Assembly (NCBI RefSeq): GCF_027244095.1
Contig: NC_069658.1
Span: 417,720,687 to 417,784,686, forward strand
Source of the DNA: Hemicordylus capensis
Lineage: Eukaryota > Chordata > Lepidosauria > Squamata > Cordylidae
DNA: 64,000 nt
Reading direction: 5' to 3'
The translations under genes were made by a program, and so were the position numbers. Below, one piece after another: positions 1 through 10,145 of this stretch (positions within the stretch are counted from its first letter, which is position 1; every line of letters starts with the position of its first letter). The notes beneath the pieces were generated by a model. That model was not told where the DNA came from and did not search any database. It worked only from the letters and a program-made list of their open reading frames with translations.

Positions 1-136
1 GAGGAAGTGCCAAGATCATAACAAGCTCCTGGAGTTCTACTGCAAGGAACATGCCAGCTGCATCTGCTGCTTTTGCTTTGTGAAGCACAAGACTTGTGCC
101 ACCATCCCCCTGCAAGACGCCAAGGAAGAGAAGGAG
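1..136 (+). CDS. TRIM25: TRIM25 exon with B-box 2 (partial at window edge)
   Basis: This is the 3' end of the first coding exon of TRIM25, a cytoplasmic RING-type E3 ubiquitin/ISG15 ligase known for activating RIG-I signalling. Reading starts at base 2 and gives 45 residues. They contain a B-box 2 zinc finger with candidate ligands C3, H6, C14, H17, C22, C25, H29 and C32. The pattern KCQDHNKL...EFYCKEH...CFVKHKTC follows human TRIM25 (RKCSQHNRLREFFC...EHKTC) closely. The exon ends in phase 0 at a GTGAGA donor (137). The RING and B-box 1, which human TRIM25 carries before this point, must lie upstream of the window. Identity rests mainly on the SPRY exon at 16371; joined to the other exons the visible protein is 519 residues. 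Confidence 0.9.
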
Positions 137-1600
137 GTGAGAGGGGATGTGTCTGTAATACAGTACTGGTGTTTGTTGTTGGGAAGGAAACTACCTAGTT
201 GCTGCCTGGGGTTGCCAATTCCAGAACCTTGGCAGTTGCACAAAAGGAAGGATTTTGTCATGTGTGTGGCTTCTCCCATCTCTGTTTGGAAGGAAAAGGA
301 AAAGCTGCATCTAATGGAATATTTTCTCTTCTACAACTTCTAAAGATATAAGTAGGGTGGAGAATTTGGGAAGCAAAACAAAGCTCCTGCACTTCTCATT
401 ATGCAGAAAGGGTAGGTTGTATTTTCCTATTGTGTTTGGCAGGTGTAGGTTGTCTGGCAGGGGCAAGGAAAGCTACATATGTTGTGTTGTCCCACGGCCC
501 ACCCCCTTGACCATTGGAGGTATGGGAGCCCTGTTTTCCTTTATATCTGGTTACAGGAGCCTTCTCTGAGTCTGGGTCTGGCAACATATAAACATTCTCC
601 CCTGAATATTAACATGGGGAGAAAAGAGCTACTTTAGAGCACTTCTGTCTACTTTGCAGGGGTGTGTGTAGAGTAGGAGTAGCACTCAATAGTATAAAAC
701 CCCACTTGTTATTTGAAGTGGTGCAGTCCAGGAATACATTCACTACTTTGCCTAATGGCTGTGAGAATTAGGCCTGATCCAAAGCCAGTCCTGCTGGGAG
801 GGACTTAACAGATGTATAAGTACGGAGGAAAGTTAAGGAAATGGATGGTGAGAGTCGGTCCCAAGGAGAAACTACCTGCAAATGTCACTTGATTATATAT
901 GGACATGGATACACTGGAAAGGACAATACAGGGACATATACTGTTTCCATATACACTTACGAATGAGCAGGTCTTTCTGCTTTTGGTGCATAGATTGAAA
1001 GCTAGAGAAAAAGTAGTATTCCCTCCCCCTACCTTGCAAACCCCAACAAACTTCCTCCCACCAGTGTGGGAATAAATCTCTGCAGTTCAGTTTCCTTTAT
1101 TAATTTGGAAAAGTTTATTTTTCTGAACTGAAATATTTGAGACCCTGCTTTGATTGCAGCTGCTGTCCTGAGGTCCAGTAGGTAGTTTACTAGATCTGGG
1201 GGCCTTCTCAAGGCACTCCCTATATCGGACTGTTTGCTCTGGAAAGCCCAGCTGGCCAGTTGACTTTCCAGAAGTTGGTTAAAATCCTTACATATTTAGA
1301 AGGGCATTTATACTGCTGGGAGGATGACAAAGGGCTGTTTTGCTTTTTTTTAGTTGGCCCTATTTTGGTTTTTTTTAATGAATTTTGTTGAGGGTCTTAT
1401 GAACTCTAGAATACTGCAAGATGCTTTTTTAAATTAAGAAGCAGACACATCTTAAACACATTTTGAAAACACTACAGTCATGCCCCATTAAATAAAAGTT
1501 TGGCTGCAACTTTGACCCTTTTCCCAGAATCCTGAGATGGAATTGAACTCTGAAAAATTAAAACCTGTATTTTAATTTTTATTTTTGAAAACCTAGTTGG
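137..1600. other. TRIM25 intron, no feature recognised
   Basis: This is intron sequence without recognisable coding, RNA or repeat features apart from short T-rich runs near 1370. Confidence 0.5.
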
Positions 1601-1604
1601 GAAG

Positions 1605-1860
1605 AATAAAGAGTCACCAGGAAAATTGACTAACAAGCAGAAGGTTGCCAGTTCGAATCCCCGCTGGTACGGTATGTTTCCCAGACTATGGGAAACAAGT
1701 ATATTGGGCAGCAGCAATATAGGAAGATGCTGAAAGGCATAATCTCATACTGTGCGGGAGATGCTAATGGTAAACTCTTTCTGTATTCTACCAAAGAGAA
1801 CCACAGGGCTCTGTAGTCTCCAGGAGTCAAAATCAACTTGCCGGCACACTTTACTTTAGT
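1605..1860 (+). repeat. Sauria-type tRNA SINE with BovB-like tail
   Basis: The head contains a pol III B-box-like segment (GGTTGCCAGTTCGAATCCCC). The body contains GCAGCAATATAGGAAGATGC. The tail has AGGAGTCAAAATCAACTTG followed by CCGGCACACTTTACTTT, the BovB-type 3' end found on squamate Sauria SINEs. The first bases of the head are degraded. Confidence 0.75.
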
Positions 1861-1941
1861 CAGCGTGCCAGTAGGGATGATGTTACTAAGGGGGAAATGG
1901 CTGATCCTGTACTCTAAAGTGTTTTTTCTACTCTTTTGCAG

Positions 1942-2037
1942 AAACAGCTGAAGAACAGACTGACGGAACTCTATGCTCTGAATGAGAAGGCTAACCGGTT
2001 ATCAGACCAAATACTAGTGGAACAGAAACAAACCAAT
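1942..2037 (+). CDS. TRIM25: TRIM25 96-nt coiled-coil exon
   Basis: The exon is flanked by a CTCTTTTGCAG acceptor and a GTAAGA donor. It is exactly 96 nt, phase 0 to 0, the usual size of the second exon in many TRIM genes. It codes 32 residues (KQLKNRLTELYALNEKANRL...) rich in K, E, L and N, with leucines spaced as in a coiled coil. In TRIM25 this region begins the antiparallel coiled-coil dimer that places the RING and SPRY domains. It corresponds to the human stretch LRHKLTVMYSQINGASRAL. Confidence 0.88.
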
Positions 2038-2243
2038 GTAAGAGACACCTTTATTAATATTTCTCTTTACTTTTTATAACCGCCTAGTGTTTCGAGTGAG
2101 TAAATGGTGTGTGGGTGGGTGTGTTTGTGTGTACACAGACATATACCGGTATCTATATGGCCTGCCTTGGGCTGAAAAAGAATAGACCAAGGAGCTGTCT
2201 GCCTTGGTTAAATTAGTCACCTATTCATAAATTTTATGAACTA

Positions 2244-3390
2244 TCTATTATATTAATTCTTGTAGACGTGCCTCTGTGGGGATGCGTCCCGGCAACCCAG
2301 CGGATTGGCTGGGTGGTGGAGGTGCCGGATTGGCTGGGCAGCAGTTGGCCGCATAGGGAAGTGGCCGCTTGGGGAGGGGAGGGAAGGGAAGGAAGGAAAG
2401 CAGGCAAGTGGAGAGGAGAACTGAACGGACTGGGGCAGAAGGGAGGGGGGAAGCTGAGGGGAGAGAAAGCGGTGGAGCCTGGCTGGGCAGAGACAAATGG
2501 CTGGCTGCTTCGGAAGATGCTCTAGAGGGAGGACCATGCAGGAAGGAGCCGGCTGAACACTTTGCTGCCACCCGACGCACCAGGGACTGGAGGAAGGAGG
2601 TGGCAGCAGCAACGGCCAGCAGGGAAAACACAAGCAGGCTAAAAAGCGGAGGTGGGGGGAGCACAAATGAGAGAGAGAGAAAGAGGTGGAAACGGAGGAG
2701 GGAGCAAGCTGGGGCAGAAGGATTGGGGGGGAGTGGACTGAGGCAGAAGGCTTGGGGGAGAGGGGAGTAGGAGAATTGGCCGGCCCACGCTGGCGGGCCT
2801 GGCCTGGCGACCGGTGGTGGCTGCAGACTCTAGCGATTGAGAGAGGCGTGCGGGGGCGAGCAACAGGGCGAGCGAGAGAGGCGCGCAGGGCGAGCGAGAG
2901 AGGTGCGCAGGGGGAGCGAGAGAGGTGCGCAGGGGGAGCGAGGGCGAGCGAGAGAGGTGCGCGGGAGGGGGAGCGAGAGAGGTGCGCGGGAGGGGGAGCG
3001 AGAGAGGTGCGCAGGGGGAGCGAGAGAGGCGCGCAGGGGGAGCGAGGGCGAGCGAGAGAGGTGCGCGGGAGGGGGAGCGAGAGAGGTGCGCGGGAGGGGG
3101 AGCGAGAGAGGCACGCAGGGGGAGCGAGGGCGAGCGAGAGAGGTGCGCGGGAGGGGGAGCGGCAGGGCGGGCGAGAGAGGCGCGTGGGGGGGAGCGACAG
3201 GGCGGGCGAGAGAGGCGCGCGGGAGGAGGAGCGGCAGGGCGGGCGAGAGAGGCGCGTGGGGGGGAGCGACAGGGCGGGCGAGAGAGGCGCACGGGAGGGG
3301 GAGCGACAGGGCGGGCGAGAGAGGCGTGCGGGGGGAGCGGCAGGGCGGGCGAGAGAGGCGCGCGGCGGGGGAGGGGAGAGAAAAGTTTGG
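2244..3390 (+). mobile_element. Helitron-like element (5' end recognisable, 3' end unclear)
   Basis: An AT-rich start (TCTATTATATTAATTCTTG, preceded by A) switches abruptly to a GC-rich body. The element at 32626-33401 has the same layout. The body contains short repeated GGATTGGCTGGG motifs and then the minisatellite at 2838. I found no terminal hairpin plus CTRR, so the right end is uncertain and the class is tentative. Confidence 0.35.
2838..3372. repeat. GC-rich purine minisatellite
   Basis: Tandem variants of a unit of about 20-34 bp occupy more than 500 bp inside a TRIM25 intron. Early units resemble GGAGCGAGAGAGGTGCGCAG and later ones GAGCGGCAGGGCGGGCGAGA. The + strand is almost all purine with G runs. 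Long Arg/Pro/Ser/Ala open frames on both strands are by-products of the repeat. Confidence 0.92.
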
Positions 3391-4284
3391 TAGTGGATAT
3401 CCCTACAATAGGCCCAGTGTCCTGACAGAGGATGAGGTTAGAATATGTATGATAGATGCTAAGTAGTCAGCAAATTGGCACAACAAAAATATATGAATTC
3501 AGCAAATTAGGGGTGTCTGATTTGACAGATAGCTAAAGGAGCAGAGGATGATGGTAAATCTATTTTCAAACCTCAAGTGGCCAAGAGAGAAGATGAACAT
3601 AGGTTTAAGGAGGAGGGAAGAAAAGAAATTGTTGGAGGTTGAGAGTTAGTAGTTAGAATTAACAAGGTTTTGGCGTCTTGAATTTGAATAAAGGAGAAGA
3701 AGCCCAAAGTCAGCAAAGAAACAAAGGAGTTCCCTATCTTGAGAGAAGATAGCTAAGTTACTCAGAATGTAAAAATGCTGTAGTAGTTAGGATATGGAAA
3801 GCTTACATTTTATCTGCATTACTGGTTTGGAGATGGATGATATTGTGATATGGATACCCTCATTTGAAGTTTGAAATCTGATCAATATTGATATCTGAAG
3901 TTTCTTCTGAATAAAAGCTTAAAACTGTGTTCACAAATTTTCTTTCTGAATATGGTTTTCTGGAAAAGAGCCATAGCAACAGACATCTTTCCTGTTACCT
4001 TGCTTTAGTGTTAAATCTGTTGTTTTAAACCCTCTTTAATATCGTGGTTGAGCTAAAGGTAGGTGAGCAAACAGTCTACAAGACTAAACTTCACTTTCAG
4101 CCTGATTAAAAAAATCTAGCTGGCCATATGGGGAATAACAGAAGTCTGCAATATAATGGAACCCTGCTACTCTGACAACAGAAATAAACTGCCTTTATTA
4201 TAAACCCAACACATACAAAATATTTCTGTAAAATATCTAATGCATTTTGAGTCTTGTAAATAACATAATTCCAAAAACTCTATC
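3391..4284. other. TRIM25 intron, nothing recognised
   Basis: This is A/T-rich intronic DNA with no recognisable coding or repeat homology. Confidence 0.5.
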
Positions 4285-4432
4285 CAGGGCTACAAAACTT
4301 GGGTCCTCCTGCAGATGTTGGCCTACAACTCTCATAGTCCCTGACTATTGGCCAGTGTGGCTGGGGATTAAGGGAGTTGTAGTTTTCTTAAAAAGAAAAG
4401 CAAAGCTGGAGGGCCAAAGTTGTACAGCCCTG
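4285..4432. mobile_element. Foldback MITE, hAT-like (diverged)
   Basis: The ends CAGGGCTACAAAACTTGGG and GGGCCAAAGTTGTACAGCCCTG are inverted repeats. The interior has CTACAACTCTCATAG on one arm and GGGAGTTGTAG on the other. It belongs to the family described at 6108. Flanking 8-mers are poorly preserved. Confidence 0.65.
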
Positions 4433-4442
4433 CTCGGTTCAG

Positions 4443-4867
4443 TACGAGTGGACCACATTATCCGTGGGGGTTCCTGCATATTACTGCGGATAATTAAACT
4501 GTGGATATTGAGTCTATGGGAACACAGGGATTAGGTTCTTAGACCCCCCCCCCAAAAAAAAACCCATAAAGATTGGCCAAATAAAGTGCCCTACTGTGCT
4601 CCACAGGTCTCCTGGCATCCAGCAATGCCCCCCAAATGGTGCCCAAAATCATGGAAACCCCCCCCCCCTTTTTTTTTTTTGCTGAAATGAGCCACAAAAT
4701 AGCAGCTGGAAATGACTTCTGCGGTCACTTCCAGCCCTCTAGGAACCACAGATACATTGGTTTTAACCCTTTCATATCCATGGATAATGAATCCTGGTGT
4801 CAATTAGACACCCGTGAATATGCAAAACCGCAGATATAGAATCCGTGTATAATGAGGGTCTCCTGTA
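4443..4867. mobile_element. Non-autonomous Tigger/pogo-like DNA transposon
   Basis: The ends are imperfect inverted repeats of about 25 bp: ACATTATCCGTGGGGGTTC on the left, and on the right the complement of GAATCCGTGTATAATGAGGG. TA dinucleotides flank both ends. Internal motifs such as CCGCAGATATAGAATCCG are typical of pogo-type MITEs. No transposase frame is present. Confidence 0.55.
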
Positions 4868-5015
4868 TACACTAAAAATGCCATCTTGCTTCTCTGTGAT
4901 TATGTTCTTGCTGTATTAGATCAATCCACATTGAGCTGCACAAACTGTTGGGGAGCTATCTTTCAGCCTCAAAACCTCTCAAACCATGGTTTCAAAATAA
5001 TTTTTGTCTCTTTAG

Positions 5016-5249
5016 GACATAGTTGTCCGGAAGTTGGATTTGCTGAGTTCAGAGTTCCAGGAAATTATAGCTTTGATTAAACAAGAAGAAGAAGAGTCAA
5101 TAAAGAAGGTCAAAGCAGAGGGGACAAGAGTCCATGCTAAGCATGACTTTGTCTATAAAGTCCTGGGTAAGAAGAAGAATGAAATCCAGGGGGAGAGAGA
5201 CAAGATTGAAATGGCCTTGACAGAAGATGATGACATCACCTTTTTAAGG
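5016..5249 (+). CDS. TRIM25: TRIM25 234-nt coiled-coil exon
   Basis: The acceptor TTTGTCTCTTTAG and donor GTAAGT bound a 234-nt exon, phase 0 to 0, again a typical TRIM exon size. The 78 residues start DIVVRKLDLL and run through a charged helical segment (IKQEEEESIKKVKAEGTRV) to KKKNEIQGERDKIEMAL and end ITFLR. The human counterpart has KKKSEIQTLKEEIEQSL and FEFLE in the same places. This is the central part of the dimerising coiled coil. No stop or frame break is seen. Confidence 0.9.
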
Positions 5250-5699
5250 GTAAGTCTCAGTTATACTGAATTTTTTCCCCAATGTACACAGATGAAGGAT
5301 TTCTAGACTCCATTCAAGAAAGTGTTTTCTTCTCTTAATGTCGAGAGTAGCTTCCAAGCAAGAATAAAGAGCTGGAGTTAACCTTTGGTGTTCCTCCCTT
5401 GACTCTTTGGCCCATAAAATGTTTATCTGTTGACCTGACAGTGATATTTCCCTATAAATGTATGTTCTGAACACACAAACATAATGTATGCTATCATGTT
5501 TTAAATCTTTTTTTACTAGATGTATATCTTTGGCGACGATTGTTAGAAGTAGATTTTTAGCAGCCATTTTAATGTGATTCTGCATACAGGACAATGTGGA
5601 TCAGTGTGCATGGCTTTCTTTTTCATACATGATAGTGTTTTAGAGAAAATGTAATGTGTGAAGTGACCCTTGCAGCACAATCTCTGTGCATGAAAGAAA

Positions 5700-5925
5700 A
5701 TTTTAAAAAACCCAAAAACATTTATACCCCGCCTCTTCGGTACATTACTGCTCAGGGCAGCTCACAACATTTATAAAACAGTTACAATATAAAATCAGAC
5801 TAATAAAATTAACCAAATTAAACAAGTTTTAAAACCCAAGCTAAAACCACAATCAAAATTAGCTTTTAAAATTCCAAATTAAAATCTTAAAGCAAAAAAC
5901 TTAAGAATTATAAAAACGTGGAAAG
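5700..5925 (-). repeat. L2-type LINE 3' end fragment
   Basis: The sequence ATTTATACCCCGCCTCTTCG followed by CTCAGGGCAGCTCACAAC and an A-rich AAATTAAAA stretch is the complement of an L2-type LINE 3' tail. Confidence 0.5.
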
Positions 5926-6107
5926 TGCTTATTCACTGTGTGTATTAGGACTGCAGCCTTAGTTTGGCTTCAATAAGCTAGCTTTGCTCTCCTTGTTCTA
6001 GAGCAAGACTTGGAGGACAGCTAAAAAATCACTTCAACTGTGCTAGTGCAAATACTGGAAGACATTATTCTCTGCTCCATAATGTAATGTCTCCCTTTCA
6101 GTTAGGA

Positions 6108-6242
6108 CAGGGTTTCTTAACCTTGGGCCCCCAGATGTTGTTGGACGACAACTCCCATCATTCCCAGACATGGCCTTTGTGGCTGAGGATGATGGGAGTT
6201 GTAGTCCAACAACATCTGGGGGCCCAAGGTTAAGAAACCCTG
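6108..6242. mobile_element. hAT foldback MITE, near-perfect palindrome
   Basis: The two arms (CAGGGTTTCTTAACCTTGGG and its complement at the end) pair over about 60 bp around a short spacer. The flanks AGTTAGGA (6100-6107) and AGTCAGGA (6243-6250) match at 7 of 8 bases, as expected for an 8-bp hAT target duplication. Both arms carry the core ACAACTCCCATCAT. Arms are nearly identical, so this copy is relatively young. Confidence 0.88.
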
Positions 6243-6312
6243 AGTCAGGAGATAATGGGGCTCCTTGCTGGGTAGAGGGTAAATGTTCAAGAGTTCTATT
6301 GCTTTATTTCAG

Positions 6313-6469
6313 AATGCAGTGAAACTGCGGCAGTTACCCATCAAAGATGTATTCAAACCCAAAGTAGATTTGGATCAGAACTTGATACACACGGTTTATC
6401 AAAAAGCCTTTGGCCTTAAAGAAGATGTGAAACAATTTTTGACTCAGCCCCAAGAGAAGAAAATGGAAG
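6313..6469 (+). CDS. TRIM25: TRIM25 exon at end of coiled coil
   Basis: The acceptor TTTATTTCAG precedes AATGCAGTG. The 157-nt exon codes NAVKLRQLPIKDVFKPKVDL and continues to LKEDVKQFLTQPQEKKME, matching human TRIM25 ASKLRGISTKPVYIPEVEL and LKNELKQCIGRLQEP. It would close the coiled coil and begin the linker. The proposed donor, GAAG|GTGCTT at 6470, is weak. It was chosen because it leaves phase 1, which fits every later exon. A different 3' end of a few residues remains possible. Confidence 0.8.
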
Positions 6470-7950
6470 GTGCTTCATTTAAATTTCTTCTTAAGCTTTT
6501 ACTGGCATTTCTATTGTGTATTATGTACAGGATGATGGAATTTTAAAAAATAAATGTGAAATTTTAGACTGACAAATTTGGTGCCAATTATGGGAATTAG
6601 TGTTCTCATATTCAGGGTCTCCTGAGCTATCATGCTGTGGATTGCTCCCTTTAGAACACAGTTAAAGAGGCCTGTAATTTGGGCTTGTCATAAACAAGGG
6701 AGGCAGAAATAGACCTCTCAATTCCAGTAATCAGGAGTTGTGCTTCTAGTTTGGAAGTTCTGCAACAATAATTTTTTTTAAAAAGGTCCAGGTGAACTCT
6801 CAACATCAAAATATTAACAAATGTTTATTCTAAGTATTTTAATTTACACCGACTTGGCAACACTTAGTCAAGTCAGTCAGTCAATCAGTCAATCAATCAG
6901 TCAATCTACACATTAATGGAAAGTCAGAGCACTATTGAGTTGAAACTTGTAAAGGTTCCCTGGATCCTTCTGAATTCCAGATAGTATTCCCTGATTTGAC
7001 TTGATAGTCTCCCTCATCTGCCTCACATGTGGCGGTGAGAGGTGTGGTGGGCAGCAAGTCCCCAGAGGCCTGGTGGTGCCCATGTGGAAATTCCCCTTCT
7101 CTTGCTCTCTCCTGGGAGGAAGTGGTGTTAAATCCCATGGTGGCTTCAAAACATCTGGATAAAAGCCATGGGATTTTACACCAATTCCTCCAGGGTGCAG
7201 TCTGGAAAGCACCCTGGAGACAATAGTAACAGTTTACAACTTTCCCTCCAAAACTCTGCCCCTGACAAGTTTTACCAGAGCGGCTTATCAGAGGTAGCAA
7301 CACTTTTTACCCTTACAGAGCTTGGGGTGGACACAGAATAAGGCAAGTACAACACACAAATTACAAACCATAAAACAGAGTGGGAAGGGATTATTCCTTC
7401 TTGAGTCCTACCTGTTTGGAAAAAGCCTTACTTGTCTATGATGTAGAGTGTAGGGATTGTGCAACATGGCACCAGATTTCCTCCCTTATAAGAGAGCAAA
7501 TACACAGACATTGAGACAGAGAATTTAGATATTGTATAGGATAGTCAGCTTTATTCAGAGAGGAGAAACAAAGCAAAGCTAGCCTGTTTCTTGCAGAGAT
7601 AGTTATGAAATCATGAGAGTTTTCCAAGTTACATAGCGGTTTGCTTCATGACTGATGAAAAAATCTATCGGGCCACAACATATGACACCACCTGTTACAG
7701 CTGAAGAAACCTTGCAAAAGTATATTCAAACCCAGGGACTTGAATTCATAACAAGTAGCTGGCTTCCACTATCCTAAAGTCAGCTATAAGATATTGGCAA
7801 CAGACCAATGATCTGTAACTTACTCCACCTAATACACATTTCCATATGGCATTTTTTACATGGAGAGTCCAAGGCAAAGCTTGTAGTGCGTACCTTGTAT
7901 TGTTCAATGTAATGAATATTGATCAAACTCCTGTATACTTATACTTTCAG
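6470..7950. other. TRIM25 intron with a short tetranucleotide repeat
   Basis: Intronic DNA. A (GTCA/ATCA)-type tetranucleotide repeat lies at about 6869-6906. No coding or mobile family is recognised elsewhere. Confidence 0.5.
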
Positions 7951-8019
7951 GAAGTGACCAGTGGAAATCCAAAACACAGGCCCAGCCATCTTATCCAGGA
8001 AAAAAAAATGCAGCATCAA
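7951..8019 (+). CDS. TRIM25: TRIM25 linker exon, 69 nt, phase 1-1
   Basis: A clear acceptor (TATACTTTCAG) and donor (GTAAGT at 8020) bound 69 nt. Two frames are open. Phase 0 would read EVTSGNPKHRP..., but the upstream and downstream exons require phase 1, which gives GSDQWKSKTQAQPSYPG followed by KKNAAS. The lysine, proline and serine content suits the disordered linker between coiled coil and SPRY; human TRIM25 has a comparable linker (PSSGDPGEHD...KKVSKEEKK). The length is divisible by three, so skipping would not alter the frame. Confidence 0.7.
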
Positions 8020-8282
8020 GTAAGTACATAAGCAAAGCATGCAACCCTTGTCAAGTTCCTGTCATGGTGATAAATACAAGCTGCAGGCAGACTAGTTTCT
8101 AAGAGGTTGGAAGATGGTATGATGCTGTTGTACATGTTCATTTCTTCTCCCTTCCAGCCCACAGTGTCTGCAGGTTGTTGGAGTGCTACAAAGCCTTCCA
8201 AATTCTGTCTGATCAGTGACAAAAACGAAGGGTGTGTTTGTATGTGCGCATGCACGCACAAACACCAATAACACAAAACAAT

Positions 8283-8730
8283 AAGGATATTCACACATGC
8301 AGCCTAACCAGGGCAGCCCAGCCTGGGTTAGGCTATGCATGTGAAGTGCCGGGATTGAGGTTGCTTCTGGCACTGCATCCATGCCAAACTTCGCTTGTTA
8401 ACCCAGGATTTAGCTGAGGCTAAGCAAACTTGTGGTTGGCTTAACGTCGGCTGGCGATCATCTGGGTGATGGTTGCCAGGTTAAACCGCTTCCCCCTGGC
8501 CCACCGCCATTTCCAGCAGTGAGCTGGAGAAGAATCGGCCACGCTGAGCACAGCAGCTAGTCTAAGGAGAGCAGTCGCCGTGCTTATGCCTTGGGGCACC
8601 CTGGGATGCGGGTGGGGTCCTGCTCCCAGCCTCCCACTTCACCATGCCACTGCTCATGTGGGTGTGGAGTGGAGGATGGCAAGTGCTCATCTGAGAAGGT
8701 TCCTGCCTTCCCCACAGCCTGCCCACCCTT
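8283..8730. mobile_element. MITE-like GC-rich interspersed repeat
   Basis: The segment contains CCCAGCCTGGGTTAGGCTATG and other inverted pieces. Similar wording recurs at 14600-14790 (TAGCCCAGGTTAGGCTGTGC) and, more weakly, at 30620-30900. It looks like a non-autonomous DNA element family without coding capacity; class not assigned. Confidence 0.4.
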
Positions 8731-9090
8731 CCTGGCGAGGTCTTCGTGCATGACCTCAGTGTCTCCTTCATATCAATTCCAACACTCTAAAGACGCTATT
8801 CTGGAAAACTGCTTTAATTGTTGATGGTGCAAGTTAGGAAGCTGGGGAACTGTTTATGTGGGAAAGGTGTAAGATAAGTTCATATATCTAGCATTTGTAC
8901 GTTATGCTGTGTATTTGGTACTGCACAAGTGGTCAGTATATCTTAAGGCTGTTCTCATAAGCAGGCATAAGGGGTCTTGGGGTTGTGGTGGACAGCTCAT
9001 TGAAAGTGTTGACTCTTGCAGCTGTGAAAAAGGCCAATTCCATGCTAGGGATTATTAGGAAGGGGGTTGAAAATAAAACTGCTATTAATA

Positions 9091-9350
9091 TTATTATTAT
9101 TAATTCGATTTCTATACCGCCCTTCCAAAAATGGCTCAGGGTGGTTTACACAGAGAGCTAATAAATAAATAAGATGGCTCCCTGTCCCCAAAGGGCTCAC
9201 ATTCTAAAAAAAACATAAGACACACACCAGCAACAGTCACTGGAGGTACTGTGCTGGAGGTGGATAGGGCCAGTTACTCTCCCCCTGCTAAATAAAGAGA
9301 ACCACCACATTAAAAGGTGCCTCTTTGCCCAGTTAGCAGGGGTTTATTAT
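9091..9350 (-). repeat. LINE 3' end fragment (same family as 38408)
   Basis: After an ATT-rich stretch the sequence has TTTCTATACCGCCCTTCC, GGCTCCCTGTCCCCAAAGGG, GGATAGGGCCAGTTACTCTC and TAAAAGGTGCCTCTTTG. All these blocks recur in order at 38408-38660, so this is one dispersed LINE-derived family. Confidence 0.65.
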
Positions 9351-9622
9351 TATAATGCCATCATACCATACCATATAATGCCATCATACAAAACTATGTT
9401 GCCAATGTTTGAGTACCAAACATTGAGGATAAGCAATAAAAGGCAGCAGTTGCCCTGGTTGTCAGCCGTTGAATCTGTAACTATTGTAATAAGACTGGAA
9501 ATGGCTTTCTTAATAAGGTACTCCTGGTGGCAAGTATGAGTTTGCTGCTACATTATGTGTGAAAGGACACTTGTCTTATTTGCTTCACTATTGCTAAGTA
9601 ATGACTACTTGCTATCCTTCAG

Positions 9623-9811
9623 AAGCAAGGTCTTTTGCAATGGGTCTTGCAATGCAGAATTCATTCTTAGTGAACTCTGTTTCACAAGCTTCTTTTCCTG
9701 CCTTCTTTCGTCCCAAAGATGCTCCAAAGGGGGACAGTCCCCTTCCAAAATCTTCGCTGGACACAACTGTAGAGGCATTGCTGCCGACACCAGACATTGC
9801 TCCAGACACTA
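9623..9811 (+). CDS. TRIM25: TRIM25 linker exon, 189 nt, phase 1-1
   Basis: The acceptor GCTATCCTTCAG and donor GTAAGT (9812) enclose 189 nt with an open phase-1 frame. It codes about 63 residues of low-complexity, S/P/A-rich linker, including SFPAFFRPKDAPKGDSPLPK and ending LLPTPDIAPDT. No domain is recognisable; disordered sequence is expected between coiled coil and SPRY in TRIM25. The phase match on both sides and good splice sites support it. Residue-level similarity to mammalian TRIM25 is weak here. Confidence 0.65.
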
Positions 9812-10007
9812 GTAAGTGAGAGCGGATTTGTTTGCTTTTGTGCACATAAGCAGAACCCTTGAAACAAGAGAAGAGGCAAGAGGGCTTCATTGGGGAACAT
9901 AGCCATATGTCTGAAGGATTCTGTCCTTTCAATTTGAGAAGCTCTGCAGAGGAGCATACAGAAGGGGTTGGGAGAGTAGTCCCTGTCAGTATGTTCATGC
10001 CTTAGGG

Positions 10008-10145
10008 CAGTGGTTTCCAACCCAGAGGTCTCCAGATGTTGCTGAACTACAACTCCCATCACCCCCAGGTACAATTTATTGTAGTTGGGGATGGTGGGAG
10101 TTATAGTTCAGCAACATCTGGAGGCCTCTGGGTTGGGAACCACTG
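10008..10145. mobile_element. hAT foldback MITE, second arm type
   Basis: The arms CAGTGGTTTCCAACCCAGAG and the complementary CTCTGGGTTGGGAACCACTG enclose AACTACAACTCCCATCACC. The flanks CCTTAGGG (10000-10007) and CCTTGGGG (10146-10153) match at 7 of 8, an hAT-type duplication. The arm sequence differs from the copy at 6108 while the core is shared. Confidence 0.88.

Noticed and set aside
2639-3292. Long Arg/Pro/Ser/Ala-rich open frames on both strands
   Set aside because: They are frames through the GC-rich tandem minisatellite; every frame stays open because the unit has no stop, and the composition is pure repeat.
7951-8019. Phase-0 reading (EVTSGNPK...) of the 69-nt TRIM25 exon
   Set aside because: It does not fit the phase of the exons before and after; phase 1 does and stays open.
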